Assembly: GCA_902796095.1 (NCBI GenBank)
Contig: CADBNP010000193.1
Coordinates: 1-8,166 of the forward strand
Direction: 5' to 3'
From: an uncultured Aeromonadales bacterium
GTDB taxonomy: Bacteria; Pseudomonadota; Gammaproteobacteria; Enterobacterales; Succinivibrionaceae
Length of the DNA: 8,166 nt
The translations under genes and the position numbers were made by a program. Shown one piece after another: positions 1 to 7,258 of this stretch (positions are counted from its first letter, which is position 1; each line of letters begins with the position of its first letter). A model generated the notes under the pieces. That model was not told where the DNA came from, did no database searches, and was given only the letters and a program-made list of their open reading frames with translations.

Positions 1-639
1 CAGTATTTCTGGGAGCACCCTCTTGAAATTTTGTATATCTGGCAGGGTGGACTGGCAAGTCACGGCGGTGTGGTCGGTGCAGCCATAGCCTTTACGTGGT
101 TCTGTATCAGAAACAGAGAATTCAGTCCCATGTGGATGCTTGATCATATGTCTATTGCCTTTGGTGTCGGTGCGGCATGCATCCGTCTTGGCAATTTTAT
201 GAATTCTGAAATAGTCGGTATTCCTACTGACGGTACCTACGGTATTGTTTTTGATCGTCTTGGGACGCAGCCTCTTCATCCTGTCATGCTGTATGAGTCT
301 TTCTGTTATTTCATGTGCAGTTTTACTGCTCTTGTTCTTTACAAACTGAAGTTTGGCAACAGACCGGGATTTATGTTCGGAACCTATATAGCCATGGCAT
401 TCACTTCAAGAATGATCCTGGAGGTTGTAAAATCCGGTCAGGCGGAGTATGAGATAGAAATGAATGAATATCTGTCCCAGTATGTATCGCTTCCGTTCTT
501 TGTTTCCGTCGGAATGCTTCTCAGCATTCCGTTTATTCTGGTAGGAATAGGTTTCATGATTTACGGCATCACGCATTATGATCCTGACAGTGAGAAGCCG
601 CTTTCATGTACGGATGCGGCAGTTCCAGCTCAGAAGTAG
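1..639 (+). CDS. lgt: Prolipoprotein diacylglyceryl transferase (Lgt), 5'-truncated by window edge
   Basis: This inner-membrane enzyme moves diacylglycerol from phosphatidylglycerol to the lipobox cysteine of prolipoproteins, the first step of lipoprotein maturation. The frame is open from base 1, so the N-terminal part lies outside the window and the TTG at 31 is not a real start. Visible family motifs are WQGGLASHGG, with the conserved His codon at 61-63, and the signature RLGNFMNSEIVG (184-219), whose Arg, Asn, Glu and Gly match R143, N146, E151 and G154 of the E. coli enzyme. A later Arg (409-411) and Glu four residues on match R239/E243. Several hydrophobic segments follow, including one near the C-terminus before a polar tail of about 25 residues. 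The Asn-Ser-Glu wording and the following IPTDGTYG are closer to Bacteroidota Lgt than to the usual NGE of Gammaproteobacteria. No clear terminator follows; there is only a T7 run at 677-683 with no stem. Confidence 0.93.
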   Translation, partial: QYFWEHPLEILYIWQGGLASHGGVVGAAIAFTWFCIRNREFSPMWMLDHMSIAFGVGAACIRLGNFMNSEIVGIPTDGTYGIVFDRLGTQPLHPVMLYESFCYFMCSFTALVLYKLKFGNRPGFMFGTYIAMAFTSRMILEVVKSGQAEYEIEMNEYLSQYVSLPFFVSVGMLLSIPFILVGIGFMIYGITHYDPDSEKPLSCTDAAVPAQK

Positions 640-758
640 TAGCATCTCCTCTTTCTCTTTAATGACTGTGAGACTGTTTTTTTCTGTGCCGGCAACATTC
701 CGGATTGTGTACAGGTATATGTTTAATTGTTTGAGTAACTGAATTTTCTGTTTTTGTT

Positions 759-3700
759 ATGAGTAGTTTAAGTTCGTCATCATCTTCAAAACTTTTCACT
801 GTGCTTCATTGGAGAAAGTTTTTTTCATCTGATGAATTGCTTACTGCCCACAGATGCTCAGTAGATGAATTGTCTGTAAATTATGATGACGAACAGATGA
901 AAACCGTTCGATCAATGAGCGGTAAGGTAACTTCAGACGGAGCTGTTTATGAAACGTCCATAGATCGTTTTCCTAATATGCGGAATATGAACTTCGGAGT
1001 TTCGGACTATCACTGCTCCTGTCAGCAGTCACAGTGCAGCAGTTCCTTTTGTCCGCATGCTGCCGCCCTTCTTCTCAAGTATGAAAGATTGAATGGCGTG
1101 ATTACGATAAGTGAAAATGAGGAACAGTACAGTGAAAGACTGAAGCAGCAGCAGGTACAGCGTGTTCTTGACAAGATCAGCAAGGACAGGGGCGTTACAT
1201 TTGATATTCGCCCGATTTCTGAATTCAGTATTTTTTTCCATCATCAGGGTCAGTTATGTGAAGACTATATTGATTTCATCAGTCTTCTGAAGCGCTTTGT
1301 CAGCCTTCCTGCAACAGAGAACCGGGCAAGAGAGATCCTGTTTTCGAAGACAATGGAACTGGAAAATACAGAGTACACTGTTGATGACAACTTCAGGATC
1401 TGTCTCAGCACTGACGTAACCTACTCTGATCTGTTTGATAAAAAGCACTCGTTCAGGATGCTTCTGAATTCTGAAATGGTGATATGGCAGGATCTGTCTC
1501 TGAAGGAACTGGATCCCCAGGATATTGTTCAGGTAGAGGTTCCGTATCCTAAGTTCAAATGGCCGGATAAAAAATTTCTTAATGAGTATCAGATCGCAGC
1601 ATTGGAACTTGCGTGGCAGTGGTACTGTGTCAATTCATATTCCAGGGTAAAGTCATCCTTCATGGGTGAACTCTTTGTGGACAAAATGCAGTCTGCCATT
1701 GAAAATGGAAGATACGATCGATACCTCAAAAGCAATGATTTGAATTTTCTGCTTCAGGACAAAACAGAAAAGAAAAAATCCGCAGTTTTGCTTATTCCGA
1801 GGATTACATTTGACTGTCATGGGGAAAAAGGCTTTCCCCAGGTTAATCTTTCCTTCAGTGTTCAGGATGAAAACGGGAAAAAGTATTTTCTTGACAGTCC
1901 CTTTGAGCTTGTTTTCAGTCATGAAAATGGCGGACGTTTCATTTTGCCAAGAAACAGGCAAATTGACTTTTCCTGCAGTGAGTTTGATGAGAGGAGTTTA
2001 AAATATCTGGGTATTATCAAAAGAATAGTGAGTACCGCCAGCGATTTTTTTGATTATGTCAGGAAGGTAATTTCTGAAAAAAAATACCCCGGTATGGAAG
2101 ATGATTATTATGAAGATCCAGTAAATTTTTTCGATGAACTCAGGGATTATTACGGATACGCCGCTTATATTCCTCTGAAGGGTGAATTTCTTGATATCTT
2201 TTATAATATTGCTGAGAATTCCACGGTTGATTTCTGCCTCTCTTCTTCTGAAAAAGCAAAAAATGAGTCAGTTTCCGGTTTCATGGTAGGAGGATCCGAG
2301 GATCTGGTTCTGAATTTTGAACTGAGCTGTACCGCAAAAAAGACGGGAGGAAAAACAGTCAGTGAAGTGAAATTTTCAGGCAGTATGCCTGTGATCCTGA
2401 AGGGTGAAGGAAGTCGTTGCTACATTGCAACAAAAAACAGAATGCTGAAAAAGAATGAGGAAGAGCTTGTCATTCTTGAGAATCTTTCCAAATCCGTGAC
2501 CGGTTTCGGTGATTTTTCTCTTACATTTGATGAAAGCAGGTTTTATGAATTTTTCTATAACATCTATCCTGCCATCAGTTCAGATCCGCTTTTCCACATT
2601 GATACCAGTCTTACTCCGGAGGAGATAGAGAAGCTTGCCGGTATCAGCGGAGAATATATCTTTTACCTTGACGTTCTGGATAAAACCAGAGAGAAGGTGA
2701 CTGTAAGCCTTAAGTGCGAGATTGTCTACGGGGACAGCAGGTATGTCCTGGGAGATGATCCGGATGAAAAGCAGGTCATACGCAACAGAGCATTTGAACA
2801 GCGTGTCATCAAGGTGATAGAGGAGCAGTGCTGCGGTCAGAGATTAGAAAATCCGCAGTGGATCTGGAATCTGGATTTAAACACAGAACTTAAGGATTTC
2901 CTTACTGATAAACTCGAACATTTTCATGTTTTCGGGCAGGTCAACGGATCGGCAGAATTCAACCGGCTTCGGACAAGAAGAAGTGTAAGGCTGGATTTTG
3001 ATATAGTAAAGTCCAGCAATCTGCTTGATCTCAGACTTACAGGTGACGTGGATGTGGATGAGCTGTACGATCTTCTCCAGAGTTACGCTGACAATAAAAA
3101 ATGGTATCGCCTTTCCAGTGGAGAATACGTATCGTTGTATGATGATCCGAGCATTGAGCAGGCATATTCTCTGCTGAAGAAACTTAACATCATGCCGGCG
3201 GATGCAATTTTCCAGAGTGCAAAAATACCTTTGTTCAGATCTCTTTATCTTGAACAGCTTATTCAGGAACGGAATGAAATCGTCTTTTCAAAGGACAAAT
3301 CTTTAGATGAACTTATAACCAGACTTTCCGAGGTTAAGAATTCTGAATACAGAGTGCCGGACAATCTCGGTGAAATAATGCGAGAATACCAGATCTACGG
3401 TTTCAAGTGGCTCAAAATAATGCTTCATTCCGGTTTCGGTGCCGTTCTTGCCGACGATATGGGACTGGGCAAGACTCTTCAGATGATTTCAGTAATCTGG
3501 TCTGAAATCGAGGAGCGCAGAAACAGCGATCCGGATAATACTGAGCATTTTCTTTCTCTTGTAGTCTCTCCTTCATCCCTGGTTTATCAGTGGTGTCAGG
3601 AATTCAACCGATTTGCTCCGGCTGTGAGAGTCTGTCCGATGGTGGGCAATTCGGCGGCAAGAAAGGTTTTAAGAGACAGGATAAGTGAGGTTGATGTCTA

Positions 3701-4781
3701 TGTCATGTCTTATGAACTTCTTGTAAAGGATGTGCCTTTCCTTCGTGAAATTAATTTCGATCTGGTTGTGCTGGATGAAGCCCAGAAAATAAAGAATTAC
3801 AAGTCTCTGACGGCAAAATCAGTAAAACTTCTCAATTCACAGTACAGGGTTGCAATGACCGGAACTCCGATTGAGAACAGACTGGCAGAGCTCTGGAGTA
3901 TTTTCGATTTTATCATGCCGTCATACCTGTATTCCTTTGAGGACTTCAGCCACAATTTTGAGTTTCCTATAGCCATGCTGGAAGATAAGAGTGTGGTGGC
4001 AACTCTTAAGGCAATGGTGTCGCCGTTTATTCTGCGTCGTCGGAAAATAGATGTGCTTAAGGAACTTCCGGATAAGATTGAGGATGTTGTGTATGCTGTC
4101 ATAGACGGAGAACAGCAGAAGCTGTATGACGCTCAGGTTTTGAAGCTCAAGAATATTATAAGCAATTCTGACAGAAAGAATCTTGATACCTTTGTCGTGC
4201 TTTCCGAACTTCTGAGAATGAGACAGCTTTGCTGTCATCCGTCTCTGGTCTATCCCGGCTATTCAAAGAACAGTGCCAAGACTGATATCTGCATTGAACT
4301 TGTGGAATCTGCCATGGAGGCAGGGCATCGCATGTTGATTTTCTCTCAGTTCACATCCATGCTGTCCATTATTGAGCAGGAACTCGACAGGAGGCAGATC
4401 CCGTATTACAGCATAACCGGAAGTACACCGAAGGAAAAGAGGGTTGCACTTGTGGAACAGTTTAACAATGACACTACGCCTGTTTTTCTTATATCTCTAA
4501 AGGCCGGTGGCACAGGTCTTAATCTTACCGGAGCAGATACTGTTATTCACTATGATCCATGGTGGAACATTGCCGCTCAGAATCAGGCCACAGACAGGGC
4601 TCATCGCATGGGGCAGACCAGGACAGTTACTGTTTACCGTCTGATCATGAAGGGTACAATCGAGGAGAAGATTATGAAACTGCAGGAGGGAAAGAAGGAT
4701 CTTGCAGATTCGATTCTGGAAGGAGAGCAGAAGTCTCTCATGAATATGTCCAGAGAGGAACTTCTTTCCATTCTGTCATAA
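759..4781 (+). CDS. SWIM zinc-finger SNF2-family DNA-dependent ATPase/helicase-like protein
   Basis: This 1340-residue cytoplasmic protein is predicted to translocate on or remodel DNA-protein complexes using ATP. Near the N-terminus is a SWIM zinc finger: C86-x-C88, then C98-x-H100. A long middle part (about 120-860) has no motif I can name; by position part of it may match the bacterial SNF2-associated domain, but I cannot confirm that. The C-terminal third carries a full SNF2 motor: REYQ near 875-878, Walker A DDMGLGKT (K905, T906), Walker B as DEAQ (1006-1009), TGTPIEN (1034-1040), IFSQF (1194-1198), KAGGTGLNL (1248-1256) and QATDRAHRMGQ with arginine finger R1283 (1276-1286). All catalytic residues are present, so the motor should be active. 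The start is the only one possible after an in-frame TGA at 732-734 and keeps the region before the SWIM motif, but the leader is T-rich and shows no Shine-Dalgarno sequence. A serine run follows the start (residues 5-10). It stands alone between lgt and a convergent gene. Its substrate cannot be told from sequence. Confidence 0.93.
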   Translation: MSSLSSSSSSKLFTVLHWRKFFSSDELLTAHRCSVDELSVNYDDEQMKTVRSMSGKVTSDGAVYETSIDRFPNMRNMNFGVSDYHCSCQQSQCSSSFCPHAAALLLKYERLNGVITISENEEQYSERLKQQQVQRVLDKISKDRGVTFDIRPISEFSIFFHHQGQLCEDYIDFISLLKRFVSLPATENRAREILFSKTMELENTEYTVDDNFRICLSTDVTYSDLFDKKHSFRMLLNSEMVIWQDLSLKELDPQDIVQVEVPYPKFKWPDKKFLNEYQIAALELAWQWYCVNSYSRVKSSFMGELFVDKMQSAIENGRYDRYLKSNDLNFLLQDKTEKKKSAVLLIPRITFDCHGEKGFPQVNLSFSVQDENGKKYFLDSPFELVFSHENGGRFILPRNRQIDFSCSEFDERSLKYLGIIKRIVSTASDFFDYVRKVISEKKYPGMEDDYYEDPVNFFDELRDYYGYAAYIPLKGEFLDIFYNIAENSTVDFCLSSSEKAKNESVSGFMVGGSEDLVLNFELSCTAKKTGGKTVSEVKFSGSMPVILKGEGSRCYIATKNRMLKKNEEELVILENLSKSVTGFGDFSLTFDESRFYEFFYNIYPAISSDPLFHIDTSLTPEEIEKLAGISGEYIFYLDVLDKTREKVTVSLKCEIVYGDSRYVLGDDPDEKQVIRNRAFEQRVIKVIEEQCCGQRLENPQWIWNLDLNTELKDFLTDKLEHFHVFGQVNGSAEFNRLRTRRSVRLDFDIVKSSNLLDLRLTGDVDVDELYDLLQSYADNKKWYRLSSGEYVSLYDDPSIEQAYSLLKKLNIMPADAIFQSAKIPLFRSLYLEQLIQERNEIVFSKDKSLDELITRLSEVKNSEYRVPDNLGEIMREYQIYGFKWLKIMLHSGFGAVLADDMGLGKTLQMISVIWSEIEERRNSDPDNTEHFLSLVVSPSSLVYQWCQEFNRFAPAVRVCPMVGNSAARKVLRDRISEVDVYVMSYELLVKDVPFLREINFDLVVLDEAQKIKNYKSLTAKSVKLLNSQYRVAMTGTPIENRLAELWSIFDFIMPSYLYSFEDFSHNFEFPIAMLEDKSVVATLKAMVSPFILRRRKIDVLKELPDKIEDVVYAVIDGEQQKLYDAQVLKLKNIISNSDRKNLDTFVVLSELLRMRQLCCHPSLVYPGYSKNSAKTDICIELVESAMEAGHRMLIFSQFTSMLSIIEQELDRRQIPYYSITGSTPKEKRVALVEQFNNDTTPVFLISLKAGGTGLNLTGADTVIHYDPWWNIAAQNQATDRAHRMGQTRTVTVYRLIMKGTIEEKIMKLQEGKKDLADSILEGEQKSLMNMSREELLSILS

Positions 4782-4784
4782 AGT

Positions 4785-4821
4785 AAAAACCTGCAGGACT
4801 GATAAATTCATGCAGGCTTTT
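4785..4821. terminator. Bidirectional intrinsic terminator between convergent genes
   Basis: The inverted repeat CCTGCA (4790-4795) / TGCAGG (4811-4816) encloses a 15-base loop. An A-run (4785-4789) lies on the left and CTTTT (4817-4821) on the right, so the stem can extend by A-T pairs and each strand has a U-rich tail. It begins 3 bases after the helicase stop codon and ends 29 bases before the stop of the minus-strand gene, which fits a shared terminator for two converging transcripts. The six-pair stem is short, so efficiency may be modest. Confidence 0.65.
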
Positions 4822-4850
4822 AATCTGTTTTGTTTTATTTATGTGTTCAG

Positions 4851-6080
4851 CTATTCCGTTACTGAATCTTCAATGGAAGGCGCGAGAAGTTTGTTTACTT
4901 TTTTCTCAATATTGCTGATATCAACTTCGCTGAGACCGAGCTTGTATTTGTCTATGCTGTCGGTAAATCCCGGAACTCCAAGACGTGCCGCAAAGTAGGC
5001 GTAGAGATATGACTGCTGATGATCCACGGCAATGCCGTCACCGAGATAATACATTTCCGCAAGTCTGGCCTGGGCAAGAGGAAATGCGTGATCTGCTGAT
5101 TCGCGATACCATCTGAATGCTTCCGCTTTGTTGCCGCTGCTGTACATAAATGATCCCAGTTTGTATTTTGCAAAGGACGAACCGAGATTTGCGGCCTGGA
5201 CATACTTTTCGTATGCCTTGTCCCGATTGACTTCTGTTCCGAGACCCATTTCATACATGAAGCCGAGTTTCTTGAGAGCCTCCACGTTATTGTTCAGTAT
5301 CGGATTTTCAAGCCATTCGAGAGCCTTGGCATAATTCCTCGGAACACCGAATCCGTCAAAGTATGCACATCCCAACTCCATAACTGCCGCATCAATTCCG
5401 GCATTGGCCGCAATCGTTATGTTCTTTATATACTCGTCAAGGTTTCTGCCCGGAAATCTGTGCTGGATATAAGCCTGGGCCAGATTGTAGTTTGCATCGG
5501 TCATACCGTGCTGTGCCGCTTTCTTGAACCATTTTATCGCCTGATAGTAGTTTGCTGCACTTGCATTGTCTGTATAGTAGATAAGTCCGAGTGCACATTC
5601 CGCCTGAGGATTGCCAGCCTTGGCTGCTATCAGATAGTAATGATACGCCTTCTTCTGATCTTCCTTGATCCTGTCGCCGCATGCATACATGTCTCCAAGT
5701 TCAAATGCAGCCTCCGGGTAGCTGTGATTTGCAGCCTTGGTGATCCACATCAGTGCTTCTGTAGGATCCCTGTTGGTTCCAAATCCTCCCTCGAACATTT
5801 TTCCGATCTGATATTCAGCCTCCGGAATTCCGGCTGATGCCGCCTTGAACATCCAGTTGAATGATTCTGTCGGATTTACCATGCAGCCTTTTCCTGTCTT
5901 GTACATTTCACCCAGCATGGTCCAAACCCTAGGATCCTCGTTTTCCATGGTGAATTTAAGACAGCGTTCAAAGGCCTTTTTGTAGTTTCCGTTCTTATAC
6001 AGCTGTTCACAGTCGGAATATGTTATGGTGTTTTCATCTCTCAGACCGATTGATCGTGCAAAGTTGTCAAAAAAACCCAT
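4851..6080 (-). CDS. Cytoplasmic Sel1-repeat (tetratricopeptide-like) protein
   Basis: This 409-residue protein is built almost wholly of Sel1-like repeats, helix pairs that form a curved scaffold for protein-protein contacts. After a TPR-like pair (about 21-48), units start at residues 50, 86, 122, 158, 194, 230, 266, 302 and 334. The first seven are exactly 36 residues and the eighth is 32. Most have the expected pattern: a small residue, LG-x-MY, then G-x-G, then an alanine-rich second helix such as WFKKAA. Unit 5 (194-229) lacks the Gly-x-Gly turn, and unit 6 has a divergent second helix ending NPILNNN. A polar tail (about 371-409) ends the protein. There is no signal peptide or membrane segment, so it should be cytoplasmic, unlike many secreted Sel1 proteins. 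The ATG has a strong GGAGG on the minus strand (6086-6090), 5 bases upstream. It converges with the helicase gene and diverges from lemA. Its partner is unknown. Confidence 0.9.
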   Translation of the reverse strand: MGFFDNFARSIGLRDENTITYSDCEQLYKNGNYKKAFERCLKFTMENEDPRVWTMLGEMYKTGKGCMVNPTESFNWMFKAASAGIPEAEYQIGKMFEGGFGTNRDPTEALMWITKAANHSYPEAAFELGDMYACGDRIKEDQKKAYHYYLIAAKAGNPQAECALGLIYYTDNASAANYYQAIKWFKKAAQHGMTDANYNLAQAYIQHRFPGRNLDEYIKNITIAANAGIDAAVMELGCAYFDGFGVPRNYAKALEWLENPILNNNVEALKKLGFMYEMGLGTEVNRDKAYEKYVQAANLGSSFAKYKLGSFMYSSGNKAEAFRWYRESADHAFPLAQARLAEMYYLGDGIAVDHQQSYLYAYFAARLGVPGFTDSIDKYKLGLSEVDISNIEKKVNKLLAPSIEDSVTE

Positions 6081-6091
6081 AAAAACCTCCG

Positions 6092-6269
6092 CCTGTTACC
6101 GAAAAAGAACTCAAGAAAATCAGAAAACAACTACCCATACCTGTTATATTTATTATGTAATAAGTGCAAAGAAAAGAATGTTTTTAAGATCATATTCTGA
6201 TACCTGTTTCAATATTTTTTGATATCATTGCCGTCAGAGGATTTTCTGATTCTGTATGCAATGAACAGG
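6092..6269. repeat. Scattered AACAGG hexamers in the divergent intergenic region
   Basis: The hexamer AACAGG occurs on the minus strand at 6092-6097, 6140-6145 and 6203-6208, and on the plus strand at 6264-6269. Two of the minus-strand copies extend to a 9-base match, ATACCTGTT on the plus strand (6137-6145 and 6200-6208). One copy overlaps the -10 of the candidate sel1 promoter. They could be binding sites for one regulator shared by the divergent genes, or chance. Nothing else gene-like is visible in the 275 bases between the two start codons, and I see no convincing lemA promoter there. Confidence 0.3.
6143..6169 (-). promoter_or_regulatory. Candidate sigma70-type promoter of the Sel1-repeat gene with a palindrome in its spacer
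   Basis: Read on the minus strand there is TTGCAC (6164-6169, -35-like) and TATAAC (6143-6148, -10-like) with a 15-base spacer, slightly short of the usual 16-18. The spacer contains an inverted repeat, TTATTA-TG-TAATAA on the plus strand (6150-6163), where a repressor would block RNA polymerase. It sits about 60 bases upstream of the gene's start codon. The AT-rich context makes chance matches likely. Confidence 0.4.
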
Positions 6270-6355
6270 ATCCTGAATTGAAGTGCGTGCTGTCACTCAA
6301 TCAGTCATAAAATCATCGGGTTTTGTGTGTTTGTTTTTTGAGGTGTTTTGCTGTT

Positions 6356-6916
6356 ATGAAAGGTTTCCTGGCTGTATTTCTGGCTGTCTTTCTTATTTGC
6401 GGTGGGGTTCTGTTCAGTTCGTATAATACTCTTATAGGATTAAAGCACGATGTTCAGGAAAAGGCGGCTGCAATAGATTCTCAGCTGCAGCGCCGTTCGG
6501 ATCTTATTCCTAATCTTGTAACTACGGTCAAGGCTTTTGCCAAGCATGAAACTGATGTTTTTAAATCTGTTACTGATGCTCGTGAGAGAATGATGGCTGC
6601 CGGTTCAATGTCTGAGAAATCAGCAGCTTCCGCTGAACTGTCAAGTTCTCTTTCCAGACTTCTTGCTGTTGCGGAAAGCTATCCGGAACTTAAATCTGAC
6701 AAGGTATATGTCGGTTTGATGGATGAACTGTCAGGTACAGAAAACCGTATAGCATATGCACGTGATCAGTATAATGCCAGGGTCAAGGCGCTGAATCAGA
6801 CCATAGAAAAAATTCCGTATGTTATGCTTGCTCCTTCCATGAATATTCACCCGGCTGAGTACTTCCGTGTTGAAGAGGAGTCAAAGAAGAACGTAAAGGT
6901 TGATCTGGATCTTTAA
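6356..6916 (+). CDS. lemA: LemA family membrane-anchored protein
   Basis: This 186-residue protein has one N-terminal membrane segment (about 3-21) followed by a long helical-bundle domain. Family hallmarks are YN at 23-24, QLQRRSDLIPNLV (43-55), a following TVKAFAKHE, RLLAVAESYPELK (101-113) and ELSGTENRIAYARDQYN (124-140). LemA proteins are widespread and poorly understood; the length is normal for the family. I chose the ATG at 6356 over an in-frame TTG at 6323 because GAGGTG (6340-6345) lies 10 bases upstream and because the shorter form begins directly with Met-Lys and the hydrophobic anchor; the longer form would add a cysteine-rich stretch without family character. LemA genes are often next to a TPM-domain gene or an HtpX protease gene. 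Neither is seen here; the next clear gene is a DjlA-like J-domain protein. A GC-rich hairpin follows 30 bases after the stop. Confidence 0.93.
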   Translation: MKGFLAVFLAVFLICGGVLFSSYNTLIGLKHDVQEKAAAIDSQLQRRSDLIPNLVTTVKAFAKHETDVFKSVTDARERMMAAGSMSEKSAASAELSSSLSRLLAVAESYPELKSDKVYVGLMDELSGTENRIAYARDQYNARVKALNQTIEKIPYVMLAPSMNIHPAEYFRVEEESKKNVKVDLDL

Positions 6917-6933
6917 TCTTTCCTGATTATGCC

Positions 6934-7213
6934 ATGGTTGATGAGTGCCGCCTGACTGTTGCAAACCTGAACAGCCGGCGGCCTGTTTGATCAGAATAAA
7001 GTTTATTTTCATCCCCATCTCTCTGAACCGGATGTTCCGCTTTTTTTCTGGCATATCAAACGGTATGTATGTCTGACGGTTGGATTTTTTGTCTCTGCTT
7101 CTGCTGTTTGTTTTTTATGCCTTATCGCGTTCTGTGAGAAAAGTGCCGTAGCGATCTTTCAGTCCTTCAGACTGGCAAAACAGCTGAAAGAAAAAACGGC
7201 TAAAATATGTTAG
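6934..7213 (+). pseudogene. Possible small membrane protein gene interrupted by a frameshift
   Basis: The frame from 6971 to the TAG at 7211-7213 is open for 80 sense codons but has no ATG, GTG or TTG in it. Its codons look like those of neighbouring genes (CTG, GAA, CCG, GAT, CAG). The predicted protein has a polar start (FDQNKVYFHPHLSEPDVP), then WHIKRY, one hydrophobic segment of about 22 residues with three cysteines, and a basic tail (KQLKEKTAKIC). In another frame the ATG at 6934 reads MVDECRLTVANLNSRRPV to a TGA at 6988-6990. The two frames overlap at 6971-6990, and a +1 shift or the loss of one T in GTTTGA would join them into about 93 residues. No Shine-Dalgarno sequence precedes 6934. 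I do not recognise a family. Alternatives are a decayed gene, a sequencing error, or a chance open frame in T-rich DNA. Its stop overlaps the candidate promoter of the next gene. Confidence 0.3.
6947..6982 (+). terminator. GC-rich hairpin downstream of lemA, possible terminator
   Basis: GCCGCC (6947-6952) and CTGTT (6956-6960) pair with AACAG (6970-6974) and GGCGGC (6977-6982). A TGA/CC internal loop separates the two helices, and the loop is 9 bases. This is 11 pairs in total, 30 bases after the lemA stop. No U-run follows (CTGTTTGATC), so as an intrinsic terminator it is incomplete. It may instead protect the 3' end of the lemA mRNA or be a structure inside the doubtful reading frame that crosses it. 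Confidence 0.4.
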
Positions 7214-7216
7214 AAT
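7208..7216 (+). promoter_or_regulatory. Candidate extended -10 promoter for the DjlA-like gene
   Basis: TG-T-TAGAAT is an extended -10 element (TG 7208-7209, hexamer 7211-7216), 42 bases upstream of the start codon of the DjlA-like gene. No good -35 is found at the usual distance, which extended -10 promoters tolerate. It is placed sensibly for a short leader but rests on one short match. Confidence 0.35.
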
Positions 7217-7221
7217 CCTAA

Positions 7222-7244
7222 CTCAGATTTAAGATCTCAGATTT
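7222..7244 (+). repeat. Short direct repeat in the leader of the DjlA-like gene
   Basis: The 9-base sequence CTCAGATTT occurs twice (7222-7230 and 7236-7244) separated by AAGAT, a 14-base period, between the candidate -10 and the Shine-Dalgarno AGGA (7249-7252). It could be a regulator site or a replication-slippage duplication. Confidence 0.4.
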
Positions 7245-7258
7245 TTACAGGAAAACAC

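Noticed and set aside
677..683. T7 run after lgt as an intrinsic terminator
   Set aside because: No stable stem precedes it.
3797..4238. Two overlapping minus-strand open frames of about 100 codons
   Set aside because: They are antisense to the conserved SNF2 motor domain and show no family features.
5460..5837. A 125-codon plus-strand open frame opposite the Sel1-repeat gene
   Set aside because: It lies wholly inside a clear repeat-protein gene on the other strand, has no ribosome binding site, and its cysteine/isoleucine-rich translation matches an antisense shadow.
6192..6220. ATATT/AATAT hairpin followed by a T-run, terminator-like
   Set aside because: The stem is only five A-T pairs with a 14-base loop, and no plus-strand gene ends upstream of it.
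6266..6275. 10-base palindrome CAGGATCCTG upstream of lemA
   Set aside because: A single short palindrome with no link to a promoter element; expected by chance at this length.
6323..6355. TTG start giving lemA 11 extra residues
   Set aside because: The ATG at 6356 has a well-placed GAGGTG, and the extension is cysteine-rich and not family-like.
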